Under the pieces are notes generated by a model that saw nothing but the letters and a program-made list of their open reading frames with translations, had not been told where the DNA came from and made no database searches. A program made the translations under genes and the position numbers. A stretch of DNA of 64,000 nucleotides from Xanthomonas sp. Leaf131 (GTDB lineage: Bacteria; Pseudomonadota; Gammaproteobacteria; Xanthomonadales; Xanthomonadaceae). Location: positions 1 through 64,000 of the forward strand of contig NZ_LMOG01000018.1 in assembly GCF_001423495.1 (NCBI RefSeq), written 5' to 3'. Shown here in pieces: positions 38,744-47,372 of the stretch; position 1 is the stretch's first letter; every line of letters starts with the position of its first letter.

Positions 38744-39538
38744 ATGATGCAGGGCCAGCACGTGGAAACGGAAACAACGACTGCCGCCAATGGCGCGCCA
38801 CCACAAGGCGTGGTAATTCCGCTTGGCGGGTTTCCGGTGTTGTCCACGACGCAGGAGGCCTTTGCGCTGGAATTGTTCCATGCGCTCGCGGCGCAGCAGC
38901 GACGCCGGGTGTTCTTTGCCAACACCAATTTCATCGTGCAATGCCAGGCGCTGCGCATGCGGATGCGCGAGCCCAGCGTGCGCATCGTCAATGACGGAAT
39001 CGGGATGGATCTGGCTGCGCGTCTGATCCATGGCCGCCGCTTTGCCGGCAATCTCAATGGCACCGATCTGATTCCGTACCTGTGCCGCCATGCTGCGCAA
39101 CCGCTCAAGTTCTTCCTGCTGGGCGGGCGCCCTGGCGTGGGCAAGACGGCCGCCGCCACGCTGACCGGCACGCTGGGTCAGCAGGTGGTCGGCATGTGCG
39201 ATGGTTACGGCGAATTTGCCGCCGCAGGCGAGGGCCTGGCCGAGCGCATCAACCGCTCCGGTGCCGATGTGCTGTTGGTGGCCTTCGGCAATCCCCTGCA
39301 GGAGCGCTGGATCCTCGATCACAGCCAGGCGCTGACGGTGCCGCTGGTGTTCGGGGTCGGCGCGCTGCTGGACTTTTTGTCCGGCACCGCCAAGCGCGCG
39401 CCCGATTGGGTGCAGCGTCTGCATATGGAATGGATGTATCGGCTGCTCCATGAGCCGCGCCGTCTGCTCAAGCGCTATAGCTGGGACTTGCTGGTGTTCT
39501 TCCGCACCTGCCTGCGCGCGGGCAAACATCTGCCGTGA
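38744..39538 (+). CDS. gumM: GumM, beta-1,4-glucosyltransferase (GT26, WecG/TagA/CpsF)
   Basis: 264 aa (ATG at 38744 or 38747). GT26 motifs: FFANTNFIVQCQAL, IVNDGIGMDLAARLIHG, NGTDLIPYLCRHA, FLLGGRPGVGKTAAATL, LLVAFGNPLQERWI and FGVGALLDFLSGTAKRAP. Adds the second glucose to form the cellobiose-lipid. Only 4 nt after gumL. Last enzyme of the biosynthetic set. Confidence 0.96.
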   Translation: MMQGQHVETETTTAANGAPPQGVVIPLGGFPVLSTTQEAFALELFHALAAQQRRRVFFANTNFIVQCQALRMRMREPSVRIVNDGIGMDLAARLIHGRRFAGNLNGTDLIPYLCRHAAQPLKFFLLGGRPGVGKTAAATLTGTLGQQVVGMCDGYGEFAAAGEGLAERINRSGADVLLVAFGNPLQERWILDHSQALTVPLVFGVGALLDFLSGTAKRAPDWVQRLHMEWMYRLLHEPRRLLKRYSWDLLVFFRTCLRAGKHLP

Positions 39539-39572
39539 TGCGCGGTGGCGCGCGCTGTCTTAGCATGCAGTG

Positions 39573-40034
39573 ATGCATCCGACCGCCGCCGACCTGATTC
39601 GCTCGCTCGACCTCGCCCCGCATCCGGAAGGCGGGCACTTTCGCCGTGTGTATGCCTCTGCGCGTCAGGTGACCGATGGCGCGCACACGCGTCCCGCGCT
39701 GACCGCGATCCGCTTTCTGCTCAGTGCCGGCGAATGCAGCGCCTGGCACCGCGTGGACGCCGAGGAAAGCTGGCACTGGCAGCAAGGCGATGCGCTGGAG
39801 CTGCTGATCTACGACGAGGCCAGCGGGCAGTTGCAACGCCTGATCCTGGATGCCGCCGAGCGCGGCGAGCCGATGCACGTGGTGCCGGCCGGCTGCTGGC
39901 AGGCAGCACGCTCGCTTGGCGATTTCACCCTGGTGGGCTGCACGGTTTCGCCGGGGTTCGTGTGGGAAGGATTCGCGCTGATCGACGATGCCTCGCCGCT
40001 GGCCGCGCACCTGGCAGCCCTGGTCCCGCGCTGA
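39573..40034 (+). CDS. DUF985 cupin-5 family protein
   Basis: 153 aa (GTG at 39570 just before the ATG). Cupin_5 hallmarks: LDLAPHPEGGHFRRVY, TAIRFLLSAGECSAWHRVDA, ESWHWQQGDALEL, VPAGCWQAAR, LVGCTVSPGFVWEGF. The family is a small beta-barrel with unknown function, sometimes linked to sugars. It starts 34 nt after gumM on the same strand, so it may be co-transcribed. Nothing links it directly to xanthan. Confidence 0.88.
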   Translation: MHPTAADLIRSLDLAPHPEGGHFRRVYASARQVTDGAHTRPALTAIRFLLSAGECSAWHRVDAEESWHWQQGDALELLIYDEASGQLQRLILDAAERGEPMHVVPAGCWQAARSLGDFTLVGCTVSPGFVWEGFALIDDASPLAAHLAALVPR

Positions 40035-40129
40035 GCGACGGCTGCGCCTGCCATGCCGAACGCTTCCCTAACGCGGCGGTGGCGGGCGTGGCGTAGTGTC
40101 CGCGTTTCACACAGGGGGGGCACTACGTG

Positions 40130-41149
40130 ATGCGAGGCAGGGGGGCGGTGTGGGGAGCTGGATTGATGCTGGTGTCGTTGCTGGCGGCGGCCAGCGATAG
40201 CACGACGCCGAAAGTGGCTGCGTCATCACCACCAGCGGTGGTCGATCTGGAGGCGATGGTGGTGCGCGGCGTGCAACCTGGGCCGGGCTTGTGGAAGGTC
40301 AGCAAGGGCGACCACGTGTTGTGGATCCTGGGCACCTTGTCACCGCTGCCGAAGCGGTTGCAGTGGCAGTCGACCGAGGTGGAGACGATCATCGGCAAGT
40401 CGCAGCAGGTGCTGATGGCACCGACCGTGCAGATCGATGCGGAGATGGGCTTTTTCGGCAAGTTGACCTTGCTGCCGTCGGCGATGAAGGCGATGAAGAA
40501 CGAAGACGGCCGCGAACTGCGCGAGGTGTTGCCGGCCGAGCTGTATGCGCGTTGGAGCCTGGCCAAGGCACGCTACATCGGCAGCGATCGTGGCGTTGAG
40601 CGCAAGCGCCCGATGCTGGCCGCCGGTGAGTTGTATCAGGCCGCGATCAAGCGCTCCGGCCTGGCCCGTTCGCCGGTGATCTGGTCGGTGGTGGAGCGTG
40701 CCGCCAAGCGCGCAGGCATCAAGCCGACACCCACGGCACTGGACTACAAGATCAAGGATCCGCGCCAGGCCATCAAGGACTTCCGCGCTGGCGGCATGGA
40801 CGATACCGCGTGCTTCCGCAGCATTCTGGTCACGGTGGAGCGCGACCTGCCCACGATGGTCGAGCGCGCCAACGCGTGGTCGGTGGGCGATCTCGAAGCG
40901 CTGCGCCAACTGCCGCGCGAAGATCCGCAAGCTGCGTGCATGAGCGCGATGGCCAGCTCCGGCGCGGCCAAGGCGCGTGGTATCGACGATCTCGAACGCC
41001 GCATGCGCGAGCATTGGCTGAGCATTGCGACCAAGGCCCTGCAACGCAACCGCAGCACCTTCGCGGTGCTGCCGATCAGCCGGCTGACGGCGCCGGACGG
41101 GTATCTTTCACGGCTGCAGGCGTTGGGGTACGAGGTGGAAGCGCCTTGA
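40130..41149 (+). CDS. gumN: GumN, TraB/GumN family protein
   Basis: 339 aa; ATG at 40130 with a G7 run at 40114-40120. Signal peptide (VWGAGLMLVSLLAAASD). TraB-fold hints: LWKVSKGDHVLWILGTLSPL near the N-terminus (the catalytic-type GT...P motif lacks the usual H), a helical middle, and ISRLTAPDGYLSRLQALGYE at the end. TraB-family members are thought to be metal-dependent peptidases (Tiki-like). Not needed for the known xanthan pathway. Likely periplasmic. Confidence 0.88.
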   Translation: MRGRGAVWGAGLMLVSLLAAASDSTTPKVAASSPPAVVDLEAMVVRGVQPGPGLWKVSKGDHVLWILGTLSPLPKRLQWQSTEVETIIGKSQQVLMAPTVQIDAEMGFFGKLTLLPSAMKAMKNEDGRELREVLPAELYARWSLAKARYIGSDRGVERKRPMLAAGELYQAAIKRSGLARSPVIWSVVERAAKRAGIKPTPTALDYKIKDPRQAIKDFRAGGMDDTACFRSILVTVERDLPTMVERANAWSVGDLEALRQLPREDPQAACMSAMASSGAAKARGIDDLERRMREHWLSIATKALQRNRSTFAVLPISRLTAPDGYLSRLQALGYEVEAP

Positions 41150-41270
41150 GCGCGGCGGGTGTGATGGCCGCTGCCGGGGCTTGACCGGCGGCCTGTGGCC
41201 TTCCGCGTCCGGAGGCGCTGCGTCGGGTGTGATCCCAAGATCGATCGGCTCGGCCAATGCCAGCCACGTT

Positions 41271-42302
41271 ATGCTGCGCGCCTTGTCCAATGAGACCTCC
41301 GCGTTGAACGCATTGCCGCTGCGCATTCTGGGCACCGGGCGCCATGTCCCCGCGACGGAGGTGACCTCGCAACAATTGGACGCGCGCTGGCAGTTGCCGG
41401 CGGGCACCACGTTCGCGCGCTCGGGTGTGGCCACGCGCCATTACGTGGGTGAGGGCGAGACTGCATCGTCGATGGGCGCCGCCGCCGCGACCCAGGCGCT
41501 GGCAAGCGCCGGCATCGAGGCCGGCGACATCGATTGCCTGATCTCGGCCTGCAGCGTCATGGAACAACCGATTCCCTGCCAGGCGGTATTGATCCAGCGC
41601 GCGCTTGGCCTGGGCGATTCGGGGATTCCCGCGTTCGACGTCAATGCGACCTGTCTGAGCTTTCTGGTGGCATTGGACATGGCGGCGAACGCGTTGGCGC
41701 TTGGGCGCTATCAGCGCGTCTTGATCGTCTCCAGTGAAGTCGCATCGGGCGGCCTGGATGTATCGGCGCCGGCGACCGCCGGGCTGTTCGGCGATGGCGC
41801 GGCCGCGGTGATCGTGGGGCGCAGCGCGCCAGAGGAAGGCTCGGCACTGCTGTCCAGTCGCCTGTCCAGTTATGGCAGTGGCGCCGATCTGTGCCGCATT
41901 CGCGGCGGCGGCACGCGCTATCCGCGTGGCGAAGAAAGCGCCCCCGATGCCTTGCGCACTTTCAGCATGGATGGGCGCGGTGCCTATCGCTTCGCGGCGC
42001 GCTACCTGCCTGCCTTCTGGGAGCAATTGCTGCGCGAGGCCGGCACCACCACGGAGGCGTTGCGCTGCCTGGTCCCGCATCAGGCCTCCGGCGGCGGTCT
42101 GGATCATGTGGTGCAGGCCTTGGGGCTGCGCGCCGATCAGGTGATTCGCATCCTGCATGCCACCGGCAATCAGGTCGCCGCATCGTTGCCGCACGCCTTG
42201 CATCACGCGCGGATCGAGCAGCGTTTGCAACGCGGCGATCTGTTCGCACTGCTCGGCACCGGCGCCGGGCTGGCGATCGGCGGCATGGTATTGCGGTACT
42301 AA
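41271..42302 (+). CDS. gumO: GumO, beta-ketoacyl-ACP synthase III-like enzyme
   Basis: 343 aa from the ATG at 41271. KAS III fold with the full triad: Cys in DVNATCLSFL, His in VPHQASGGG, Asn in ATGNQVAAS, plus FGDGAAAVIVG. Enzymes of this fold condense an acyl-CoA/ACP with malonyl-ACP or another acyl chain (FabH, OleA, secondary-metabolite starters). Despite its name it has no place in xanthan assembly. It heads a packed set with a metallohydrolase, an SDR and two glycosyltransferases, suggesting a lipid substrate. Confidence 0.9.
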   Translation: MLRALSNETSALNALPLRILGTGRHVPATEVTSQQLDARWQLPAGTTFARSGVATRHYVGEGETASSMGAAAATQALASAGIEAGDIDCLISACSVMEQPIPCQAVLIQRALGLGDSGIPAFDVNATCLSFLVALDMAANALALGRYQRVLIVSSEVASGGLDVSAPATAGLFGDGAAAVIVGRSAPEEGSALLSSRLSSYGSGADLCRIRGGGTRYPRGEESAPDALRTFSMDGRGAYRFAARYLPAFWEQLLREAGTTTEALRCLVPHQASGGGLDHVVQALGLRADQVIRILHATGNQVAASLPHALHHARIEQRLQRGDLFALLGTGAGLAIGGMVLRY

Positions 42303-42337
42303 GGCGTGGGCGCTCTTCCCGAACAGGACATGCCTTG

Positions 42338-43186
42338 ATGCCAACGCGCGTGTCGCTCGAATTGTTGCGCATCGGCCATTGCCGTCATTGCGAGCGCATG
42401 GTGCGCGCGGACGGGCATTGGCATGCGGTGGAGTTCCCCGCCTTGAGCGTGCTGATCCGGCATCCGCAGCGTGGCGCACTGCTGTATGACACCGGCTATG
42501 CCGCGCATTTCTTCCGCGCCACCGATCTCTGGCCCGAGCGCCTGTATCGCTGGACCACGCCGGTGAGCTTGCCCGCGCACGAAACGCTGGGCGCGCAGTT
42601 GGCACGTCGCGGCGTACAGCTGGACGAGATTGCCTGGTGCCTGATTTCGCACTTCCATGCCGACCATGTCGGCGGACTGCGCGATCTGCCGAAGGCACGC
42701 TTCATCTGCCTGCGTGCGGACTATCAACAGCTGCGCAGTTGTTCGCGTGTTGGCGGGTTGCGCCGCGCCTTGTTGCCGCAGCTGCTGCCGGCCGATTTCG
42801 ACCGACGGCTGCAGTTTGCCGAGCAAGCACCGGTGCGTGCGCTGACCGGTGCCTGGCAAGGGTTAGGTGAGGCCTACGATCTGTTCGAAGACGGTAGCGT
42901 GCTGGCGGTGCCGTTGCCCGGACACGTGCCGGGGCAGATGGGCTTATGGTTGCGCGATCAGCACGACCGCGAGGTGTTGCTGTGCGCCGATGCGGTGTGG
43001 TCTTCGGCGACATGGGCAACGCTGCAATGGCCTGCATGGCCCACACGTTTGTTGATGCACGATTGGGCTGCATTTCAGCGCACCGTGCAGCAGCTGCACG
43101 GGTTGTCGCACGCGCATCCCGAGTTGGCGATCCTGCCTTCGCATTGCCAGCCCAGTCTTGACCGTTATCAACCGGAGTGGCGATGA
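42338..43186 (+). CDS. gumP: GumP, metallo-beta-lactamase-fold hydrolase
   Basis: 282 aa; ATG at 42338. Zinc-binding signature SHFHADHVGGL, later PGHVPGQMG, CADAVW and LPSHCQPS, as in quorum-quenching lactonases and glyoxalase II relatives. Two early Cys (GHCRHCERMV) are unusual and could bind a metal. A thioesterase or lactonase acting on the GumO product is possible (inference). Its stop overlaps the next start (ATGA). Confidence 0.9.
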   Translation: MPTRVSLELLRIGHCRHCERMVRADGHWHAVEFPALSVLIRHPQRGALLYDTGYAAHFFRATDLWPERLYRWTTPVSLPAHETLGAQLARRGVQLDEIAWCLISHFHADHVGGLRDLPKARFICLRADYQQLRSCSRVGGLRRALLPQLLPADFDRRLQFAEQAPVRALTGAWQGLGEAYDLFEDGSVLAVPLPGHVPGQMGLWLRDQHDREVLLCADAVWSSATWATLQWPAWPTRLLMHDWAAFQRTVQQLHGLSHAHPELAILPSHCQPSLDRYQPEWR

Positions 43187-44142
43187 GCCTGCGTATTCTC
43201 GTGACCGGCGCGTCCGGTTTTGTCGGTGGTTCTTTCCTGCGGCGTTTCCAGGGCCAGCCGGGTGTTGAGATCCATGGCATCGGTCGCCGTGTCAGCGATC
43301 TGCCCAACTACCATCGTCTCGATCTGAGCCAGCCGTTCTCGCTGGACTGGCAACCCGATGTGGTGATTCACGCCGCTGCACTGGCCTCACCGTGGGCCAC
43401 GCGTGCGCAGTTTCAGCTGCACAACGTGCAGGCCACCGCCAACGTCATCGAGTTCTGCAAGCGCAATGGCTGCCCGCGTCTGCTCTACGTGTCTTCGAGT
43501 TCGGTGTTCTATCGCGAGGCGCATCAATACGACCTCACCGAGGACAGCCCGATCGGGCCGACGTTCGTCAATACCTACGCGCAGACCAAATACCTCGGCG
43601 AAACCTTGCTCGATGCCTATCCAGGCGAAAAATCCGTGCTGCGCCCGCGTGCGGTATTCGGGCCGGGAGATACGGTGTTATTCCCGCGTGTGATCGCCGC
43701 TGCACGCAAAGGCGCGTTGCCGCGCTTTATCGGCCAGACCCAGCCGGTGATCGGCGATCTGATCTATATCGATACGCTGTGCGATTACCTCTATCGCGCC
43801 GCCGCCGCTCCGCAGTTGCAACCGGCCTACAACCTCACCAATGCGCAGCCGGTGGATTTGCAGCAGCTGTTACTGGACCTGCTCACGCGCCTGCAGCTGC
43901 CATTGCCGCAGCGCGAGGTGCGCATCGCCACCGCGCTGCGCATGGCCAGCGTGGTGGAGGCGGGCTATCGCCTGCTGCGCCTGCGCGGCGAACCGCCAAT
44001 CACGCGCTTTGGCGTTGGTGCGTTCGCCTATTCGAAGACCTTCGATCCACGACGCACGCTCGCCGATCTCGGGCCACCCAGCGTTGGTCTGGAGGAAGGC
44101 ATCGAGGCGTTCGTGCGGTGGCAGACCGCCCAGTGGACGTAG
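43183..44142 (+). CDS. NAD-dependent epimerase/dehydratase (extended SDR)
   Basis: 319 aa. Rossmann motif VTGASGFVGGSFL, VIHAAALASP, VSSSSVFY and the catalytic YAQTKYLGE (Tyr-X3-Lys). FGPGDTVLFPRVI and NLTNAQPVDLQQLLLDLL are like sterol-dehydrogenase/OleD-type SDRs, which reduce beta-keto acids next to a KAS III-like partner. This supports a role after GumO. Starts in ATGA with gumP and overlaps the next gene. Confidence 0.88.
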   Translation: MSLRILVTGASGFVGGSFLRRFQGQPGVEIHGIGRRVSDLPNYHRLDLSQPFSLDWQPDVVIHAAALASPWATRAQFQLHNVQATANVIEFCKRNGCPRLLYVSSSSVFYREAHQYDLTEDSPIGPTFVNTYAQTKYLGETLLDAYPGEKSVLRPRAVFGPGDTVLFPRVIAAARKGALPRFIGQTQPVIGDLIYIDTLCDYLYRAAAAPQLQPAYNLTNAQPVDLQQLLLDLLTRLQLPLPQREVRIATALRMASVVEAGYRLLRLRGEPPITRFGVGAFAYSKTFDPRRTLADLGPPSVGLEEGIEAFVRWQTAQWT

Positions 44143-45287
44143 TCGTGCTGGCACTGGCAGCGGCCTATCTGGCGGTGCTGATGGTCAAGACGGCGGCCGT
44201 GCTGTGGGTCGTACGCGGTGTACGCGCGCTGCCACCGAGTGGCGCCACCGCCACGCAGGCCGAGGTGGCGATTCTGCAGCCCGTGCTCGGTGGCGATGCG
44301 CACTTGCAGGACGTGCTCGCCGCCAACCTGCAGGCGCTGCCAGAGGCGCATTTCATCTGGCTGCTGGATGCGGACGACCGCGCAGGCAACGCGGTTGCCG
44401 ATGCATTGGTGGCGTTGTATCCGCAACGGCGCATCGCGCGTGTGCTGGTGCCTCCGGCGCCAGCCGGCATCAATCCGAAAGCATGGAAGCTCGACTACGC
44501 GCTTCCACGTGTGCGTGCACCGATCAGCCTGATCCTCGACGACGATGCGCAGCTGACCAACGACGCGCTTGCACAGTTATTGCAGGATCTGACCCACGCC
44601 GATGTGGTCACCGCGCTGCCGTATTACCAGGACAGCGCAACGCTGGCAGGCCGCCTGCTGTCGCAGTTCGTCAACAACAATGCAGCGCTCACGTATCTTG
44701 GCTGGCTGCCCTTCGCGGCGCCGCTGACCATCAACGGCATGTGCTATGCCGCACGCACCGAACAACTGCGCACCTGGGGTGGGTTTGCGGGGTTGCTGGA
44801 GCAGCTGACCGACGATCTGGCGTTCGCAACACTGGTGCGTGAGCGCGGTGGGCGCGTGTGCCAATCCACTGCAGCGGTGGCGATGCGCACTGCGATGCCG
44901 GATCTTGCGAGTTACCTGCGTCAGATGCATCGGTGGATGTTGTTTGCGCTGATCCTGCTGCGCCGTCAGACAGTGCGCGTGCGCAGCGCAATCTTCGTGC
45001 TGCAGGGGCTGCCGCCGCTGTTGCTGATGGCCTTGCTGCTGTCTGTGTGCGTGCAGCCAACGTGGCTGGCAATGGCGTGTGCGCTGACCACCGTGCTGCT
45101 GCGTGCCCTGTTGCTGTGCCTGGTGCAATGGCGCGTCACCGGAGCACGTCGCCACCGTGCGTTGCTGTCGGTGTGTGCAGAGTGTCTGCAGCCACTGCAT
45201 CTGCTGCATGCTGCTGTGGTGCGCACAATCCGCTGGCGCACCCGGCGTTACCGCGTGCTACCGGATGGGCGTTTCCGTGCCGATTGA
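44133..45287 (+). CDS. Membrane glycosyltransferase, GT2/GT21 (HpnI/ceramide glucosyltransferase-like)
   Basis: 384 aa from the GTG at 44133 (GTG 44145 also possible). An N-terminal helix (VVLALAAAYLAVLMV), then ILQPVLGGD, WLLDADD, LILDDDAQLTNDAL and the processive-type QMHRW motif, followed by two or three C-terminal helices. The architecture is that of glucosyltransferases acting on membrane lipids (ceramide, hopanoid). Acceptor unknown. It overlaps the SDR gene by 10 nt and overlaps the next gene by 23 nt. Confidence 0.85.
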   Translation: MDVVVLALAAAYLAVLMVKTAAVLWVVRGVRALPPSGATATQAEVAILQPVLGGDAHLQDVLAANLQALPEAHFIWLLDADDRAGNAVADALVALYPQRRIARVLVPPAPAGINPKAWKLDYALPRVRAPISLILDDDAQLTNDALAQLLQDLTHADVVTALPYYQDSATLAGRLLSQFVNNNAALTYLGWLPFAAPLTINGMCYAARTEQLRTWGGFAGLLEQLTDDLAFATLVRERGGRVCQSTAAVAMRTAMPDLASYLRQMHRWMLFALILLRRQTVRVRSAIFVLQGLPPLLLMALLLSVCVQPTWLAMACALTTVLLRALLLCLVQWRVTGARRHRALLSVCAECLQPLHLLHAAVVRTIRWRTRRYRVLPDGRFRAD

Positions 45288-45882
45288 CAGCGCTACTGTG
45301 CAGATCGCCTTCCTCACCGGGCAAAGCGATCCGCAGCGCTGCGCATTGAGCATCGAACAACAGCACTTCTTGCAACAGCTGCAGAGCCCGGGCCGGCAGC
45401 TGATCGACTGCAATTATCCGTATCGCCCCGATAGCGCTGCGCACCGACGCACGCCGCTCTGGCGCGCCAGTGCGTCCAATGCGCGGCAATACCTGGCAGC
45501 ACGCGCCGCACGCGTTGCGGACGCCGATCGCACGCGGGTTGTGGCGCTATTGGAGCAGGCGCCGACGACGGTGCTGTTGGCCGGCAGCTGCGGCCTGCAG
45601 TTACTTACTGCATTGCAGCTTCCGCAGGCACTCCGTGCGCGTCTGGCAGTGTTCGCCTACGGCCCGGTGTGTCGCGCGCCCGCCTCGTTCGGCCAGCTGC
45701 GTGTGCTGCAAGGACGGCGCGACTGGATTTCGCGTGCGCTGTTCGGCGCTGCGGTCCATCTGAGGCCTGCGTGCGGGCATATGGATTACCTGCGTGACGC
45801 GGCGGTGCTCGCCGATTGCCAGGCGTTCGTCGCGACGGTCGAACACGTCGTGCAAGGGGAGGGTAGATGCGCATCGATCTGA
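45265..45882 (+). CDS. Small alpha/beta-hydrolase-like protein, unknown
   Basis: 205 aa from the ATG at 45265 (GTG 45277 alternative). I do not recognise the family. A nucleophile-elbow-like GSCG (TVLLAGSCGLQLLTAL) and a late His (RPACGHMDYLRD) resemble the Ser-His pair of a minimal alpha/beta hydrolase; the acid is not obvious. No signal peptide. Overlaps genes on both sides (23 nt upstream, 16 nt downstream), so it belongs to the gumO-GT1 operon. Confidence 0.75.
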   Translation: MGVSVPIDSATVQIAFLTGQSDPQRCALSIEQQHFLQQLQSPGRQLIDCNYPYRPDSAAHRRTPLWRASASNARQYLAARAARVADADRTRVVALLEQAPTTVLLAGSCGLQLLTALQLPQALRARLAVFAYGPVCRAPASFGQLRVLQGRRDWISRALFGAAVHLRPACGHMDYLRDAAVLADCQAFVATVEHVVQGEGRCASI

Positions 45883-47123
45883 TCGCGCCGCCATATAGCG
45901 GGCACCTGCATCCGATCCTGGCGATCGCCCGTCAGTTGGCGCCGCATCACCAGGTGCGTGTCATCAGCACGCCAGCGGCGCAGGCGCGCATCCGTGCATG
46001 CGGGCTGAGCGCCGTCAGCGTGCTGGATACGCAAGCCGATCGGCTGTTGCTGGAGATTGCCAACCCGCCGCATGCGGTGGGCCACCACCCGCTGCGCCTG
46101 CGTCGACAACTGCATGACGCGCTTGGTTTGATGGCGCGGATCGGGGATGAGCTGAAAGCGCACTGGCGCGAGCACAGGCCGGACCTGGCGATCGTCGACT
46201 TCACCTTGCCCAGTGCGGGACTGGCGGCGCAGGCGATGGGCATCGCGTGGTGGACCAGCATGCCGTCGCCGTGCGTGATCGAAACCAGCGACGGGCCTCC
46301 GGCGTATTTCGGCGGTCTGCTTCCCGCATCCAATGCCAGGCAACGGGTCTGGCATGCCCTGGCACGGCGTCTGACGCGTGGCTTCAAACGCACCTTGCAC
46401 TTGTGTTATCGGCGCCAGATGCATGCCTGCGGATTGCCGGCGATCTATCGCCGCGATCGCAGCGAGGCGGTGTACTCGCCGCTCTGCATTCTTGCCTTGG
46501 GTCTGCCGTCGTTCGAGTTGGCGCAGCGCTGGCCTGCGGCGGTGCGCTTCGTCGGGCCGCAGCTGTGTACGCCGCCATCGGCACTTGCGTCGCCTGCGTT
46601 CGTCGCTGGGCAGCGGCATGTGCTGGTGACACTGGGCACGCATCTGCACTGGGTCAAACACCGCATGGATGCGGTACTGCGCGCGCTGGCGCCGCAGTTT
46701 CCTGACGTGATCTTCCATTTCAGCGATGGCGATACCACAGCGCCGCAGCAGCAGGGCCATGGCAACTATCAGCGTCTGCCGTATGTGGACTATGCGCAGC
46801 ACCTGAAGCGTTACGCGCTGGTGGTGCACCATGGCGGCGCCGGCATTCTGTATGCCTGCCTGGCCGCAGGCTTGCCATCGATCGTTTACCCGCTGGACTA
46901 CGACCAGTTCGACCACGCTGCGCGCCTGCAGGTTGCTGGAGCGGCCTGGTGGTTGCGCGAGCTGGAGGGGTTGCCGGCACTGTTGCGTGTAGCGCTCGCT
47001 ACGCCCGAGCCGCCGTCAGGCATGCGTCGATTGCAAACGGAGCTGCACGCCATCGATACGCAGGCGCGCATCCTGCGGCTGGTGGATGCGTTTGCGCAGA
47101 CCGGTGTGGTGCCGCAGGTCTGA
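45867..47123 (+). CDS. GT1 (UGT/MGT) glycosyltransferase
   Basis: 418 aa; ATG at 45867 with GGGGAGG just upstream. N-terminal PPYSGHLHPILAIARQL, C-terminal donor motif (LVTLGTHLHWVK, LPYVDYAQHL, VVHHGGAGILYACLAAGLP, DQFDHAARL). Related enzymes glycosylate sterols, carotenoids (CrtX) or macrolides. The acceptor here is probably the lipid made by the upstream genes (inference). Last gene of the set; dxs is convergent 249 bp away. Confidence 0.87.
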   Translation: MRIDLIAPPYSGHLHPILAIARQLAPHHQVRVISTPAAQARIRACGLSAVSVLDTQADRLLLEIANPPHAVGHHPLRLRRQLHDALGLMARIGDELKAHWREHRPDLAIVDFTLPSAGLAAQAMGIAWWTSMPSPCVIETSDGPPAYFGGLLPASNARQRVWHALARRLTRGFKRTLHLCYRRQMHACGLPAIYRRDRSEAVYSPLCILALGLPSFELAQRWPAAVRFVGPQLCTPPSALASPAFVAGQRHVLVTLGTHLHWVKHRMDAVLRALAPQFPDVIFHFSDGDTTAPQQQGHGNYQRLPYVDYAQHLKRYALVVHHGGAGILYACLAAGLPSIVYPLDYDQFDHAARLQVAGAAWWLRELEGLPALLRVALATPEPPSGMRRLQTELHAIDTQARILRLVDAFAQTGVVPQV

Positions 47124-47243
47124 TGCGTCGCCACGCGAGATCGGTCGCGCATTGCGTCTCGAGAGGGTCGGTGTGCGTGGTGGCGGGCAGTGCGCGCGGC
47201 GCGACCGTCCGATGCGGTCATGCTCGGCTCCTGTCGATCCGAG

Positions 47244-47260
47244 CAATGGCATGGCCATTG
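47244..47260. terminator. Hairpin between GT1 gene and dxs
   Basis: CAATGGC-ATG-GCCATTG, a 7-bp perfect stem in the convergent gap. No T-run; a weak bidirectional terminator at best. Confidence 0.3.
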
Positions 47261-47372
47261 CCGACATCGCTCCAGTGTCCAACGAAGGCGAGTGCGACCA
47301 TCACGTTGTCGCGTCGATAAAGCGTTCGACAGGTTTGTTAGCCGCCCCAAGTCGCTCTAGCGATCGCAGGCC

